From: Saccopteryx bilineata
Lineage: Eukaryota > Chordata > Mammalia > Chiroptera > Emballonuridae
Direction of reading: 5' to 3'
Assembly (NCBI RefSeq): GCF_036850765.1
Contig: NC_089494.1
Location: 55,321,809 to 55,385,808 of the forward strand
DNA: 64,000 nucleotides
In this document: positions 22,345 through 35,123 of the stretch, piece after piece
Layout: each line of letters opens with the position of its first letter
How positions within the stretch are numbered: position 1 is the stretch's first letter
Program-made: the position numbers and the translations under genes
Notes under the pieces: generated by a model
Databases searched by the model: none
Told to the model about the DNA's origin: nothing
What the model saw: only the letters and a program-made list of their open reading frames with translations

Positions 22345-23250
22345 AAAGACATTCTTTGGCCATCATCAAAAAGACAATAGATAACAAATGCTGGTATAAA
22401 TGTAGAGAAAAGGGAAACCCTTGTGTACTATTGGTAAGATTGTAAATTGGTATAGACACTGTGGAAAACAGTACAAAAGATCTTCAAAAAGTTCAAAGTA
22501 CAGCTACAGTATGATTTAGTTATTCCAATTCTAAGAATATAGTCAAAGGAAATGGAAACACTAATTCAAAAGTATACCTGCACTCCCATGTTCATAGTAG
22601 AATTATTTACAACAGCCAACACATGAGAACAACTTATGTGTCCATCAATGGGTAAAAGGATAAAGAAGTATATATGTGCATATATATACACACACAGTAA
22701 AATATTAGTCATAAAAAAACCCCAAGGAAATTCTAACATTTGTGAGGACATGGATGAACCTTGAAGGCATTATGCTAAGTGAAATAAGTCATACTGAGGA
22801 AGATAAATACTGTGTAATTTCACTTACATGTGGAATCTAAAAAAAAAAAAAGTTATAAAAAAAAAGATTAAATTTGTGGTTACCAGAGGTGGGATATGGA
22901 GGGAGGGAGGATTGAATTGGAAGGAGGTTATCAAAATATATAAACTTATAGTTAGAAGAAATAACTACTTGGGATGTAATGTACAATGTGATTACTATAG
23001 CTATCATTGCTGTATGACATAGTAAAGTTGTTAAAAGTATAAACCCTAAGAGTTCATTACAAGGAGAAAAAAATTTTTTCTTTATTATTTTCCTTTTTCT
23101 TTTTATTATATCTACATGAGAAGATATATGACCCTATTGTAGCAATCATTTCACAATATATGTAAATCAAACCATCACGTGCTGTATGTCTTAAACTTGC
23201 ACAGGAATGTATGTTAATTATTTCTCAATAAAACTAAAAATAAAAAAGAC
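22345..23250 (+). mobile_element. Old LINE-1 3' end (L1M-like)
   Basis: Diverged ORF2 C-terminus and 3'UTR: 'cactgtggaaaacagtacaaaagat', 'tgttcatagtagaattatttacaacag', 'tgtgtccatcaatgggtaaaaggataaag', 'tgctaagtgaaataagtca'. A 3'UTR then ends in an A-rich stretch near 23249. Many indels remove any open frame. Confidence 0.8.
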
Positions 23251-23310
23251 ATTATTCACTTTATTTCTATGAATAAGAAAGTAGACTCAGAGAAGTAAAT
23301 ATCTTGATCA

Positions 23311-23325
23311 AGAACCTGTGCACAG
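23311..23325. repeat. 5' target duplication of LINE-1 copy 2
   Basis: agaacctgtgcacag, identical to 29803-29817. Confidence 0.95.
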
Positions 23326-24079
23326 GGTGTGGCAATATGGCGATGGAGTAGGCAGACATACCAACTTCCACCTCCCAGAACCAAAGTGGATTACAACCTA
23401 ATTTTAAAAACCATCATCTGGAAAAACCAACTTTGGACTAAACTAAGAGGACTCTTTAACCAAGGAACACTGAAGAAGCCACACTGAGACTGGTAGAAAA
23501 AGTGGAAACAGGGAGAGGGCTGCCTAGCTCCTGAGAGCGAACGGCAGCCGGGAGGGACTCATGTAGTTTAGTGGAGAGGGGAGGGTCCTGGGCCCCAGGA
23601 ACGAAGCCCCAGCCTGCTGCCCCAGAGCCTAGAAGAGGCATAGGGACAGTATTTAGCTGTGAAACAAGCTGGGATATTGTTTGTGAGAAAGAGACAGATT
23701 TCTCAGACACAGGATTCTTCTTAAAGGGATGGTGCAAAAAACCTCTTTCACAACCACTCACCTGGAGCTCCAGGGTATGGGGAGAGATCAGAGGACCAAA
23801 GTAGCAGGAAGAGAGTGTAATCTAGGAGGCACAGGGAGAAACACTTTGAGGGACAGCCACCCTAACCCCTGGGCTGAGTCACTCCCTAATCTAAAGTGAA
23901 TATTTTTTCTCTAACCAGCAACACCAGAAAAGGGAAGCAGGTAACCAGCCAAACAGAAGCTCTCCTACTGCACTCAGAGTAGAGTTTCTTAGAAGCAGGA
24001 AGCTATCAGGGATACAGTATTGACTGCTAAGGTCTGAATTGCATTGCCCCACACACATGCTGAGTGCTCGCTGGAGGGG

Positions 24080-24545
24080 GGGAAGCAGCAAGATGCAGAA
24101 GCACGGTCCCAACAGTGAGGGTGGAAGCTGGGGGCTGGCCACAGCTGCAGCTGGGGTGTGAGTTTAGTCCTGCCCACAGGGGCAGAAGCTGGGCCCTGCC
24201 ATGACTGAGGCCCTGAGTGAGAGCAGTCCCGCCCGGAGAAGTGGAGGCTGAGGGTGGCCGCTGCAGCAGAAGGGGCGCATGAAAGTGGTCTGACCTGAGG
24301 CTGTGGGGTGGGTGAGCGAGAGCAGTCTGCCTGTAGTCCCATCTGCAGGGGCAAGGAGTAAGCTGGGGAACCGGCTGAGAGCTGCCATTGAGTGCAGGAA
24401 TACAGCCCCACCCCCCACCTCCAGGGCTGAAGCTACAGCCTGACACAATGGGCCAAGGCTTGTAGCGCAGGAGAGCAGTCCTGCCCATGGGGGCAAGGTA
24501 GAATCTGCAGGATCCGCTGCAGTGGGTTGGTGCCAGCAACACCCA
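24080..24545 (+). repeat. Degenerate ~65-bp tandem repeats in the L1 5'UTR
   Basis: A GC-rich stretch with recurring blocks. 'gagcagtcccgccc / gagcagtctgcctg / gagcagtcctgccc' appears near 24220, 24320 and 24473. 'aggggcagaagctg / ggggcaaggagtaagctg / gggggcaaggtagaatctg' follows the blocks, with 'gctgcagc / ccgctgcag' elsewhere. The spacing varies and units are poorly conserved. Confidence 0.55.
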
Positions 24546-24667
24546 TACCGGACCACCTGAGGCAGCGACAGAGAGGGTGGAGGGCCTAAAGACAGACCAC
24601 ACCTAGGGAACACAGAGGCCACAGCCATTGGACTCCTGTGACCACACCCTTCTTATACACAGACAAA

Positions 24668-25625
24668 ATGGGAAGGCAGAGAAATGCAGCCCAAATGAGT
24701 TAAGAGAAAACCCCAGGAAAAGACTTGAATGAGTCAAAAATAACCAAATTACCAAATGCAGAGTTTAAATTAATGATTGTTAAGATGCTCAAAGATCCTA
24801 GAGCAAAAATGGATGGATATTACAAGCAACTAAATAAAGATATAGCAAGTATAAAAAAAGGACATTGAAATAATAAAAAATAATCAGTCAAAAATGACAA
24901 ATACAATATTAGAAATGAAGACCACACTTGAAGGAATTAGAAGCAGGATGGATGAGCTGAGGATCAAATTAGCAAGTTAGAGGACAAGATAAACGGAAGC
25001 ACAGAAGCAGAGCAGCAAAAAGAAAAGAGGTTCAAAAACTCTGAGGAAACTCTAAGGGAGCTCTGTGACAATATGAAGAAAAATAATATCTGCATCATAA
25101 GGGTTCCTGAAGGAGAAGAGAAAGAACAAGGAATAGGGAATCTGACTGGAGAAATCATAGCTGAAAACTTCCCTAAATTGATGAAGAAAAAAGTCACACA
25201 AGTTCAAGAAGCACAGAGAGTTCCATTGTTCCATTAAGGATGAACCCAAAACAGCCAACACCAAGACACATCATAATTAAAATACAAAAATTAAGAGATA
25301 AAAAAAGAATACTAAAAGCTGTAAGACAAAAGTAGTCTATTACCCACAGACGGGCCCCCATAAGGATGACATCTGACTTCTCAACAGAAACATTAGGGGC
25401 TAGAAGGGAATGGCAAGAAATATTCAAAGTAATGCAAAACAAGAGCCTACAACCAAGACTTCTTTATCCAGCAAGGCTATTGTTTAAAATTGAAGAAGAA
25501 ATAAAGACCTTCCCATACAAAAAACAAACAAACAAACAAACAAAAAAAAAAAACAACCCAAAAACCTCAAGGAATTTATTACAACCAAAGCAGTGCTACA
25601 AGAAATGTTAAGGGGCCTGCTATAA
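24668..25625 (+). pseudogene. L1 ORF1, broken
   Basis: The start is at 24668 (MGRQRNAAQMS), with a premature stop at codon 12 (24701-24703). Homology then continues as a Lys/Glu-rich coiled-coil region and an RRM-like piece (NNICIIRVPEGEEKEQG). The C-terminal domain runs through TSDFSTETLGARREWQEIFK to LLRGLL before the stop at 25623-25625. A run of CAAA repeats near 25525-25550 disrupts the frame close to the end. The protein would be the L1 RNA chaperone; this copy makes none. Confidence 0.88.
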
Positions 25626-25682
25626 ACAGAACAAATGGGGAGAAAAATCTACTAAAAGAGGAATGTAGATTAAAAGAATAAA

Positions 25683-28600
25683 ATGTCAATAAACAAGTAC
25701 ATATCAATAAAAACCTTAATATAAGTGGATTAAATGCTTCAATCAAAAGACATAGGGTAGGTGCATGGATAAGAAAACAGAACCCATACATATGCTGTCT
25801 GAAAGAGACATACCTCAAAAGATACACATAGACTGAAAGTAAAGGAATGGAAAAATATATTTCATGCAAATGAAAATGAAAAATAAAGCTGGGGTAGCAA
25901 TACTTATATTAGACAAAATAGACTTTAAAACAAAGGCTATTGTAAGGGATATAAAAGGTCACTACGTAATGATAGAGGGAGTAATCCAATAGGAAGATAT
26001 AACCATTATAAATATCTATGCACTTAATATAGGAGCACCTAAATATATAAAGCACATTTTGATGGGCATAAAGGACGAGATCAACAGCAATACTATAATA
26101 GTAGGGAATTTTAATACCCCACTAACATCACTAGATAGATCCTCAAGAAAGAAAATTAACAAAGAAACAGCAGACTTAAAAAGCACACTAGATCAACTGG
26201 TTTTAATAGATATCTTCAGAACCTTTCACCCTAAAAGAGCAGAATAAATATTCTTTTTAAGTGCTCATGGTACACGCTCTGGGATAGACCACATGATAGG
26301 ACACAAAACAAGTTTCAACAAATTTAAAAAGATTGAAATCATATAAAGCATCTTCTCAGATCACAATGACATGAAACTAGAAATCAACTACAATAAAAAA
26401 ACTGAAAAATATTCAAACACTTGAAAACTAAATAGCATGTTATTAAATAACAAATGGTTAACAATGAGATTAGGAAAGAAATAAAAAATTTCCTTGAAAC
26501 AAATGAAATTGAACATACAACAACTCAAAATTTATGGAACAGAGCAAAAGCAGTACTGAGAGGGAAGTTCATAGCACTACAGGCATACCTTAAGAAGCTA
26601 AAAAAAAGTTCAAATAAACAATTAACCCTGCATCTAAAAGAACTAGAAAAAGAATAGCAAGTAAAACCCAGAGGAAGTAAAAGGAAGGAAATAATAAAGA
26701 TCAGAGTGAAAAAAAGTGACATAGAGGCTAAAGAAACAATACAGAGGATCAATGAAACCAAGAGCTGGTTTGTTGAAAAGGTAAACAAAATTAATGAACC
26801 TTTAACCACACTCACCAAGAAAAAAAAGAGAGAAGACTCAAAAGATAAAATTAGAAATGAGAGAGGAGTTGTAACAACTGACACAGCAGAAATACAAAGG
26901 ATTGTAAGAAAATAATATGAAGATCTATATGCTGTAAAAGTAGACAACCTAGGCAAAATGGACAAATTCCTCGAAACATATAATCTTTCAAAGATCAATA
27001 TGGAAGAATCACAAAACCTAATCAGACTGATTTCATCAAATGAGATTGAAATAGTTATAAAAAAAACTCCCAATAAACAAAAGTCCTGGGCCAGATGACT
27101 TCACCAGTGGATTTTACCAATATTCAAAGAAGAACTAACTCTTATCCTTCTAAAGCTATTTCAAAAAATTCAACTGCAGGGAAGACTTCCAAACTCCTTT
27201 TATGAAGCAAGCATAATACTGATCCTAAAACTAGGCAAAGATACTACAAAATAAAGAAAACTATAGACAAATATCCCTGATGAACTTAGATGCTAAAATT
27301 CTCAACAAAATATTAGCAAACCAGATCCAGCAATACATGAAAAAAATCATACATCATGATCAGGTGGATTTATTTTAGGGAGACAAGGCTGGTACAATAT
27401 CTACAAATCAATCAATGTGATTCAACACATAAACAAAAGAAAGAATAAAAACCACATAATGATATAAATAGATGCAGAAAAAGCTTTTGATAAAATCAAC
27501 ACCCATTCATGATCAAAACTCTCAGCAAAGTGGGAATACAGGGATCATACCTCAACATGATAAAGGCCATCTATGACAAACCCACAACTAACATCATAAT
27601 CAATGGGCAAAAATTAAAACAATCCCCTTAAGATCAGGAACAAGGCAGGGGTGCCCCCTTTCACCACTCTTATTCAGCATAGTTCTGGAAGTCCTAGCCA
27701 CAGCAATCAGACAAGAAGAAGAAATAAAAGGCATCCAAATTGGAAAAGAAGAAGTAAAACTATCATTATTTGCAGATGATATAATACTGTACATAGAAAA
27801 CCCTAAAGTCTCAGTTAAAAACCTACTGGACCTGATAAATAAATTCAACAAGGTGGCAGAATATAAAATTAATATTCAAAAATCAGTGGCATTTTTATAA
27901 ACCAACATGAACTGTCTTAAAGATAAATTAAGAAAACAATCCCCTTCACTATTGCAACAACAACAACAACAAAATAAATTACCTGGGAGTAAATTGAACC
28001 AAAGAGGTTAAAGACTTGTACTTGGAAAATTATAAAACATTGATAAAGGAAATCAAGTAAGATACAAACAAGTGGGGGCATATACTGTGTTCATGAATAG
28101 GAAAAATAAACATCAATAAAATGTCTGTATTACCCAAAGCAATCTATAAATTCAATGCAGTTCCTATTAAAATACCAATGACATACTTCAAAGATATAGA
28201 ACAAATATTCCAAAAATTTATATAGAACCAAAAACAACAACAACAAAACTCCACACAAATAGCCTCAGCAATCCTGAAAAAGAAGAATAAATTGAGGGGT
28301 ATCACACTTCCTGATATCAAGTTATACTAAAAGATCATCGTACACAAATCAGCCTGGTACTGTCATAAGAAAAGGGATAAAGATCAATGAAACAGAACAG
28401 AGAACCCAGAAATAAACCCATACCTATATGGACAATTGATATTTGACAAAGGAGGTAAGATCATACAATGGAGTAAAGACAGTCTCTTTAACAAAAGGTG
28501 TTGGGAAAATTGGACAGGTACTTGCATAAAAATGAAACTGAATCACCAACTTACACCATTCACAAAAGTAAACTCAAAATGGATAAAAGACTTAAATGTA

Positions 28601-29508
28601 AGTCGTGAAACCATAAACATCTTGGAAGAAAACATTGGTAGTAAACTTTCTGATATCTCTCTTAGCAATATTTTTGCTGATTTATCTCCACGGGCAAGTG
28701 AAATAAAGTACAGGATGAACAAATGAGACTATATCAAACTAAAAAGCTTTTGCACAGCAAAAGACACTATTACAAAAATAAAAAGACAACTCATACAATG
28801 GGAGAATATATTCACCAATATGTCTGATAAAGGGTTAATAACTAAAATTTATAAAGAACTTGTAAAACTCAACACCAGGAAGATAAACAAATCCAATCAA
28901 AAAATGGGCAAAAGAAATGAATAGACACTTCTCCAAAGAGGACATACAGATGGCCAACAGGCATATGAAAAATGTTAAACATCACTAATCATTAGAGAAA
29001 TGCAAATTAAAACCACAAAGAGATACCACCTCACACCTGTCAGAATGGCACCTATTAACAAAACAACGCATAAGTGCTTGAGAGGGTGCAGAGAAAAGGG
29101 AACCCTCCTGCATTGCTGGTGGGAATACAGACTGGTGCAGCCACTGTGGAAAACAGTATGCAGATTTCTTAAAAAATTAAAAATGGAACTGCCTTTTGAC
29201 CCAGCTATCCCACTTCTAGGAATATATCCTAAGAATAACAAATCACTGATTCAAAAAAAGAAATGCACTCCCATGTTTATGGCAGCATTGTTCACAATAG
29301 CTAAGATCTGGAAACAGCCCAAGTATCCGTCAGTGGTAAAGTGGATTAAAACGCAGTGATATATATACACACAATGGAATACTACGTGGCCATGAGGAAT
29401 AAGGAAATCTTACCTTTTGCGACAACATGGATGAAACTGGAAACTATTATGCTAAGTGAAATAAGCCAGGCAGAGAAAGAAAAATACCATATGACCTCAC
29501 TCATTTGA
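25683..29508 (+). pseudogene. L1 ORF2 (endonuclease and reverse transcriptase), broken
   Basis: Remains of the complete polyprotein. The endonuclease motifs are VGNFNTPLTSLDRSS near 26100 (Asp of the usual GDFNTP replaced by Asn) and GIDHMIGHK near 26282. The reverse transcriptase active-site box LFADDIILY is at 27766-27792, preceded by [11 protein letters not shown] near 27640. The C-terminal region includes [22 protein letters not shown], with the Cys and His of the zinc knuckle near 29090-29115. The frame ends with EKYHMTSLI and a stop at 29506-29508. There are many stops and frameshifts between 25700 and 28430. The longest intact piece is 29000-29359. Confidence 0.92.
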
Positions 29509-29802
29509 GGAATCCAATGAACAATATGAACTGAGCAATGAAACAGAGGCAGAGGCAGGATCAAGGGGACCAGAAGAAAAGTGGTCAGAGGAAAAATAGA
29601 AGAGAAGATGGGATCAGAGAAGGGAAAAAAGATTAATGAAATTATATATACATAACACAGCATTATAAAGAACAGGACAGCAAATCCTGGAGGGAAGGGG
29701 GGAAGGCATTGTGGTGAGGGGCATGGGGGGGGCTGATGTGAAATAAGGGAGTGGGTGGAGATACTTGAATCTATGTAAACACAAATTAAAATCATAAAAA
29801 AA

Positions 29803-29817
29803 AGAACCTGTGCACAG
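29803..29817. repeat. 3' target duplication of LINE-1 copy 2
   Basis: agaacctgtgcacag, identical to 23311-23325. Confidence 0.95.
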
Positions 29818-31540
29818 CAAGAAAAGACATTTTATATAAAGCTGGGATACCTGGTTCTAGTTCAGAGCTTAATTCTAAGGATTAGCATGGTATTTTACAA
29901 TTTTCATTATCAGCTAACTGTGTATATTGTATAAATGGAGGGAGAGAAAATACAATATGTGATCAAATATTTTTTGCTATACCTATGCAATATATGTGTA
30001 CAAAAACTTCAGGTAGATTTTCTAAATATAATGCATAATATACATCAACATCAAATATGTTTGGCTTATTTTATCTTGTTACACAGATGTCACAGGTTTC
30101 ATTCATTATAGCCAATAATTAAAAAAGATTAAACTTAGAATTTCCCACCTATAATTTCTGTAGATAAAAGAACTGAATCTTAAAGCAGAAAGAAAACCAA
30201 AACTGTGGAAATAAAAAAATAGAAGGCCTAGACAACCCATTAATGGAATGACAGTATTTTTTCCTCTTAACTTTAATACTTCTGTTGAGCTGAAATCTGA
30301 AAATATTTTAAAATGTTACTTAAATATAGGTAAAACCATGAACAAATCTTTGTAGCAAATAGGCTTTATTTTACATGTCTGCAGAATTAGTTAATAGGTG
30401 ACCAAAAGTTTCTGTTAGGACCTATTTTATTTGGTACTTAAACTTTTTTGCCTTAAGCTGATTTGACTTCTATTATCCTTCCTGTCTTATCAACTGAAAT
30501 GGCCAAGCAGCTAGCTACCTTCAAGCTTACTGTACTGCGCATTTGCTTCACTGTGTTTATGTCTCGGCTTTTTGGACAGTTCCCTGTTGTTCATGATAGA
30601 GTCACTGACTGTGTGATTTCTCACAAATTAATAACCATGGAAATCTCCACATATCAAGATGTTTAGTCTTTTCAGTCTTAAAGTCCACTTAATTTGATAA
30701 AACCCAGGCTACATGTTCCACAACCTGACAACCAACTACCGAGCCCACCAAGCAACCAACCAACCTAGAGTATGGTACAATACTTACATATAAACTCATT
30801 TTACTGTCACAGATGCTGGTAGTTAGAAAACAGTCTTCTCTCAGCTCTCAAAATTAAATATTCATTCTTCCCAAGTTGCAATAAAAGTATGGTGACTCTT
30901 ACTCATTTACCTTCCCAAGCATCTCCAGCTGGTCAATTGCTTAGATTTATGTACTAGGATTCTATAAAGCAGCCAGCCATTAGCTACCTCCCGGACTGTT
31001 ATCCACCTCCTCCGTGCTTCAGCTAGACCACCTCTGTCTTTCCTGATCAGTGCAGTCAGTCTATATTCCATTTCTTTCTTTCATGGGGCTGAATGACATT
31101 CTCTGATTTTCCTTGCTGGGAAGGCATCTATCAATGCATCCATAATCTCTCTGATACATTTATACACTGTGTGTGCTCACCTGATGGAGACTCTGCCAAC
31201 AGTTCCTAAAGCACTTGGCCCCCAACACACAGTTGGGTATTGTGGCAAAATATCATGTCAAGTAAATGAGAAGCACAGGCTAGAACTAGGTACAACTGTA
31301 CACACGATATTAAAGTGGATGCCAGGGACACATTGGACTCCCTCAGAGTTGGTCTATTCAGAAAGTTCACCTCCATCTGGAAGGAAAGTAATGAACTATC
31401 GATTGTTGTTTTCTTTTATTCTGTATGAAAAGGATATATTTAACTGGTTGGATGAATCTAACCAGCTAGGAACATAATCAATTTAGTGAAATAGTACTAC
31501 ATTATAAGTTATTAAAAAATAATGACTGGAAAATAGATAC
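29818..31540. other. Unique DNA
   Basis: No transposon, exon or RNA gene is recognised. Two plus-strand frames (30463-30666 and 31169-31477) carry no familiar motif and are of the length expected by chance. Confidence 0.45.
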
Positions 31541-31542
31541 AT

Positions 31543-31630
31543 TTATGTATGTGTATATACATATATATACATGCATACATATGTATATATACACACACAT
31601 ACACACATGTAAACATATAAATATGTATTT
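31543..31630. repeat. TA/CA-rich imperfect microsatellite
   Basis: Alternating purine-pyrimidine sequence (atgtgtatatacatatatat, acacacacatacacacatgt). 31640-32180 holds only AT-rich unique DNA. Confidence 0.8.
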
Positions 31631-32192
31631 CTATATATTAGTTATATATAATTTATGAGAATTCTCCAATTTTTAAAATATTTTATCTTTTTTTGGCTAT
31701 AGGAATTCCAATGTTAAAAAAATTACATTAAATTTATAAAAACCAGGCATTCTAACTTCAATTTCAACAATAAAAACTAAGTTTTAATATATCTTATATT
31801 TTAAAATTTCAAAACAATAGAACACATTTAATACTAAAATAAAATCAGGTGGCTTTACCAAAATAGATTTTTAATGCTTTATTTTATATATTTGTATATA
31901 GTTTTCAATAAGTAAATCTAAAATAATAAAAGTAACTAAAAAGAGTTCCCAAGTAATTCTAATTAATCAAAAAGAAATATATTTGAATGAATTAAATAGT
32001 CCAGTGAAACCTATAGGGAATCTCTTGTGTTAACCATATTTATTTTTCTCAAGTTCATTTTACATCCTATACTCAGTGTCCTTTGTAACACATGACTTTC
32101 CCATGCAACAATAATTTAATAATAACATTCTTTTATTGAAAAGCAAAAAAATATTATCAGGAATTTTTACAATAAGATAAACCAATTATCTT

Positions 32193-32564
32193 ACTTTTTT
32201 TTTAATTCAGTGAGAGGAGGGGAGGCAGAGAGACAGACTCCCGCATGTGCCCCAACTGGGGTCTTCCTGGCCAGTCCACTAAAGGGTGATGCTCTGCCCA
32301 TCTGGGGTATTGCTCCATTGCTCAGCAACAAAGCTCTTCTTAGCACCTGAGGATGAGGCCATGGAGCCATCCTCAGTGCCCAGGGCCAGCTCGCTCCAGT
32401 TGAGCCATTGCTGCAGAAGGGAAAGAGAGAGAGAGAGAGAGAAGCAAGAGGGGGAGGGATAGAGAAGCAGATGGTCACTTCTCCGGTGTGCCCTCACCTG
32501 GAACTGAACCCAAGATATCCACATGCAAGGCATATGCACTACCACTGAACCAACTGGCCAGGGC
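32193..32564 (-). mobile_element. SINE family A
   Basis: A complete minus-strand copy, with head at 32564 (ggccctggccagttggttca) and purine linker near 32415-32460. Flanks ccaattatctt at 32182-32192 and 32565-32575 form a target duplication. Confidence 0.93.
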
Positions 32565-32575
32565 CCAATTATCTT

Positions 32576-33635
32576 TTAAAAGATTTTAATGCAGATAAAA
32601 TAAGAGTCACCATTTTAGTATAGTAAGATTTATTAAGACTACAGTTCAAAGAAGTAAACTAAGCTTCTTATATGCTACATCACTTCTTTTTGAGTTTCAG
32701 CTTATAGTTTGAAGGTTTGTATTTTATACTATAAAAATTTTAACTGTCATATTGCAGCATATTTTTGTGCAAAGAAACAATATCTTCTATACTGTTTGGT
32801 TGTAATTGTCATATATACACATTCAAATTCAAAGCATACAAGACAAATGCTACTGCTAAAAGTGACAGACCCACTAAACAGATAAAAAAAAAAAAATTGT
32901 TCCCATGTCCATAATTCAAAAGAGGTGATGAAAAAGTTGAAGAAAAATTAATATGAACCCCAGACCTCTTGATAAATTCTGACTCTCAAGTTATTAATAT
33001 GCTATGCAAAGGCTTGCCAATGTTGCACTAGACACTCTTCTAAGGAGATAAGTAGATTTTGTAAATCAGGTACTTTCCTTCCCTTCAAGGACACACAATG
33101 ATCCACTGCAATAAAATGATTATTTTTCTCTTGTCATTGCCTGGCTCATGTATTAGTATTAGGTGCATTATTTTATCTGAGGAATAAAGGAGATTAAAGT
33201 GTATATTCCTTCTTCAACCACTTTTATCTCTTTTTGTTCAGTGGAATTAGGTTTTTTTTTTTGTTTCTTACAGCAATTTTGAGATTAAGTATCTCTTTTT
33301 CAGGAGAATCTCAAAGAACTAGAAAAGGACTGTTTTCAGAAACAAATAAACTAAAACAGTATCTCTTAAAAATGACCTTTCTTTTCTACTCATGTGCTAA
33401 CTAAATATGCACTGCAAGTGCTACAGATAACATAGAACATAATAGGTGGTTGAAAAAGAAAAATATGTCAATGTGCTACCATGCAGAGTAAAGAACAGTA
33501 TTAACAGGTTAATAATCACGCAGTGAGAGAAACAAAGAAATGCCTACAATTTAATTTTTCAGGGAGGTTCATTATTGGTCATAAAATTGTAAGACCTTTA
33601 ATTTTCTTTTTGGTCCATTGCATATTCTCACTAGA
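32576..33635. other. Unique AT-rich DNA
   Basis: No feature is recognised apart from short T and A runs. Confidence 0.45.
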
Positions 33636-33905
33636 GAATATGAGTGAAGAGCGACAAATATATATCCCACATAGGTAGGATATAAAACTGAGACTCATGG
33701 ACATAGATAAAAGTGAAGTGGTTATAGGGGAGGGGAGTAAAAAGGAACAAATATACAGTGACTGAAAATGATCTGACCTTGGGTGATGGGCACACAATAC
33801 AATAAACAGTTCAAATGCTATAGAGATGATCACCTGAAACCTATATTCTTATTGATCAATGGTACCCTATTAAATTCATTTCTGAATAAAAAAAGAACAT
33901 GAGTG
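33636..33905 (+). mobile_element. 5'-truncated LINE-1 3' end
   Basis: The insert 33647-33894 is bounded by gaatatgagtg (33636-33646) and gaacatgagtg (33895-33905). It contains L1 3'UTR phrases shared with copy 1 and with 41540-42250: 'cacataggtaggata', 'gagactcatggacatagata', 'gggtgatgggcacaca' and 'gatcaatggtaccctatt', then A7. Confidence 0.85.
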
Positions 33906-34361
33906 TTATTTTCTGTATTTTTCCCACAACTGTTATCAGATAACTTCATACTGGATAGAAGTAATTAATCTCAGAAAAAATTCATGTAGTAGCACCAAAT
34001 ACAGAAGACCAGATGCAAAGATATCACTCCCAGATGGAAGGAAGGTAACCTGCGATCTGGAAGGAGAAGATGTGAGTTACACACCTTAGGAACACCCTCC
34101 CCATCATCACAAAGGTTTGTTTACATTACATGCATTCAAAGTGTATTGTCTTATTTAATTCCCACAAAAATTTCATTGAATACTGTTATTAATCCATATT
34201 ATATGAAAAACCTAAGAAATTCTTTTATGACTTACACAAAGTCATGTATCCATAATTAAAAAGTTCTTGCTCTAAATTTTATTTTGCCCCTTTCTCCTTA
34301 CTTTCTATGGTAAGCAAAGCAGGGTATATACTATAATTACCTGTAAAGGGCAATGTACCCA
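33906..34361. other. Unique DNA
   Basis: No feature is recognised. Confidence 0.4.
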
Positions 34362-34545
34362 GAAATTAAGATCATAGGCTCTGGGGCCAGGCTGTCTGGG
34401 TTTATACCATAGCTCAGCTACTTAAATGACCAGTAAGTAAGTACTTACCCTCACCTTCCCTTAGGCAAAACAACAGTCCCTATCTCACAGAATTGTGGCA
34501 AAGATTAGATGATGAAGCACTTGGAACACTGCTTGGCATATTAGG
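34362..34545 (+). mobile_element. MIR SINE (ancient)
   Basis: 'aggctctggggccaggctgtctgggttta', 'tatctcacagaattgtggcaaagattagatgat' and 'acttggaacactgcttggca' follow MIR order. Confidence 0.8.
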
Positions 34546-35115
34546 AGGAGGGTCCTCAGCAAACTGGGCAATTGCAAGTATGTTCATTTCCCAATCACTT
34601 AGCAACCTTTCACTATGTGCAAGGTGCTTGCAGGTTGGGAAAATGGACAACAGTTTATGCTCTCAAATATATTAAAATCTAATAGGGAGACTCACACATT
34701 ACTAAATAAATGTCAATAGTGGTTTATAAATCTATTGCTAAAGGAATTTAACAAATAGAAAATATCTATTGTCTAGATGAAAGGATACTTTTGTGACGGG
34801 TATGTTTGACATAACTTAGAAGAATTAATAGATTTTGGAGAGGAAGAGAAAAAGTGGTGGGAAGTAATTTGTTGATCTAGGTAGATGAAATAGTGGGACA
34901 GTCTTAAAATCTCTCTCCAAAAATCTAGGCATTTTCACTTTTTTAGAGTAGGTGAACTGACTAGTCTTTGCACAAACACTCAGAGTGTCTTTCTAGTCAC
35001 AAAAATAAACCTTTCTTTACGTAAAAAAGAAATTGAGGTTAGGCACTTTAAATGTCCTAATCTTTCACAAATAGCAGTTTGTACATTTAATTTTTTTGAT
35101 GTGTCTGGGAGGTGG
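34546..35115. other. Unique DNA up to the hAT target
   Basis: No clear feature. The last ~20 bases (tgtgtctgggaggtgg) may be the left end of the old LTR that continues after 40847. Confidence 0.4.
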
Positions 35116-35123
35116 GACTTCCT
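35116..35123. repeat. 8-bp target duplication of the long hAT, left
   Basis: gacttcct here against gacttccc at 40847-40854, one mismatch. Confidence 0.75.

Larger units (their letters stand above)
23326..29802 (+). mobile_element. LINE-1 copy 2, full length, inactivated
   Basis: A complete L1 of about 6.48 kb between perfect 15-bp duplications. It has a 5'UTR (23326-24667), ORF1 remains (24668-25625), ORF2 remains (25683-29508), a 3'UTR with a G-rich tract near 29690-29740, and an A-rich tail. The start 'gggtgtggcaatatggcgatgg' contains the YY1-like core (atggcg) found near the 5' ends of many L1s. Its 5'UTR and 3'UTR differ from those of copy 1, so the two belong to distinct L1 lineages. 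Multiple stops and frameshifts show that it is dead. Confidence 0.95.

Noticed and set aside
22828..23022. Lys-rich 64-residue frame
   Set aside because: It lies in an old L1 3'UTR and begins in an A-rich run; no protein motif is present.
24027..24628. Overlapping minus-strand frames of 140-191 residues as a host gene
   Set aside because: They lie wholly within the GC-rich 5'UTR of LINE-1 copy 2. I kept only the antisense-ORF idea as a low-interest finding.
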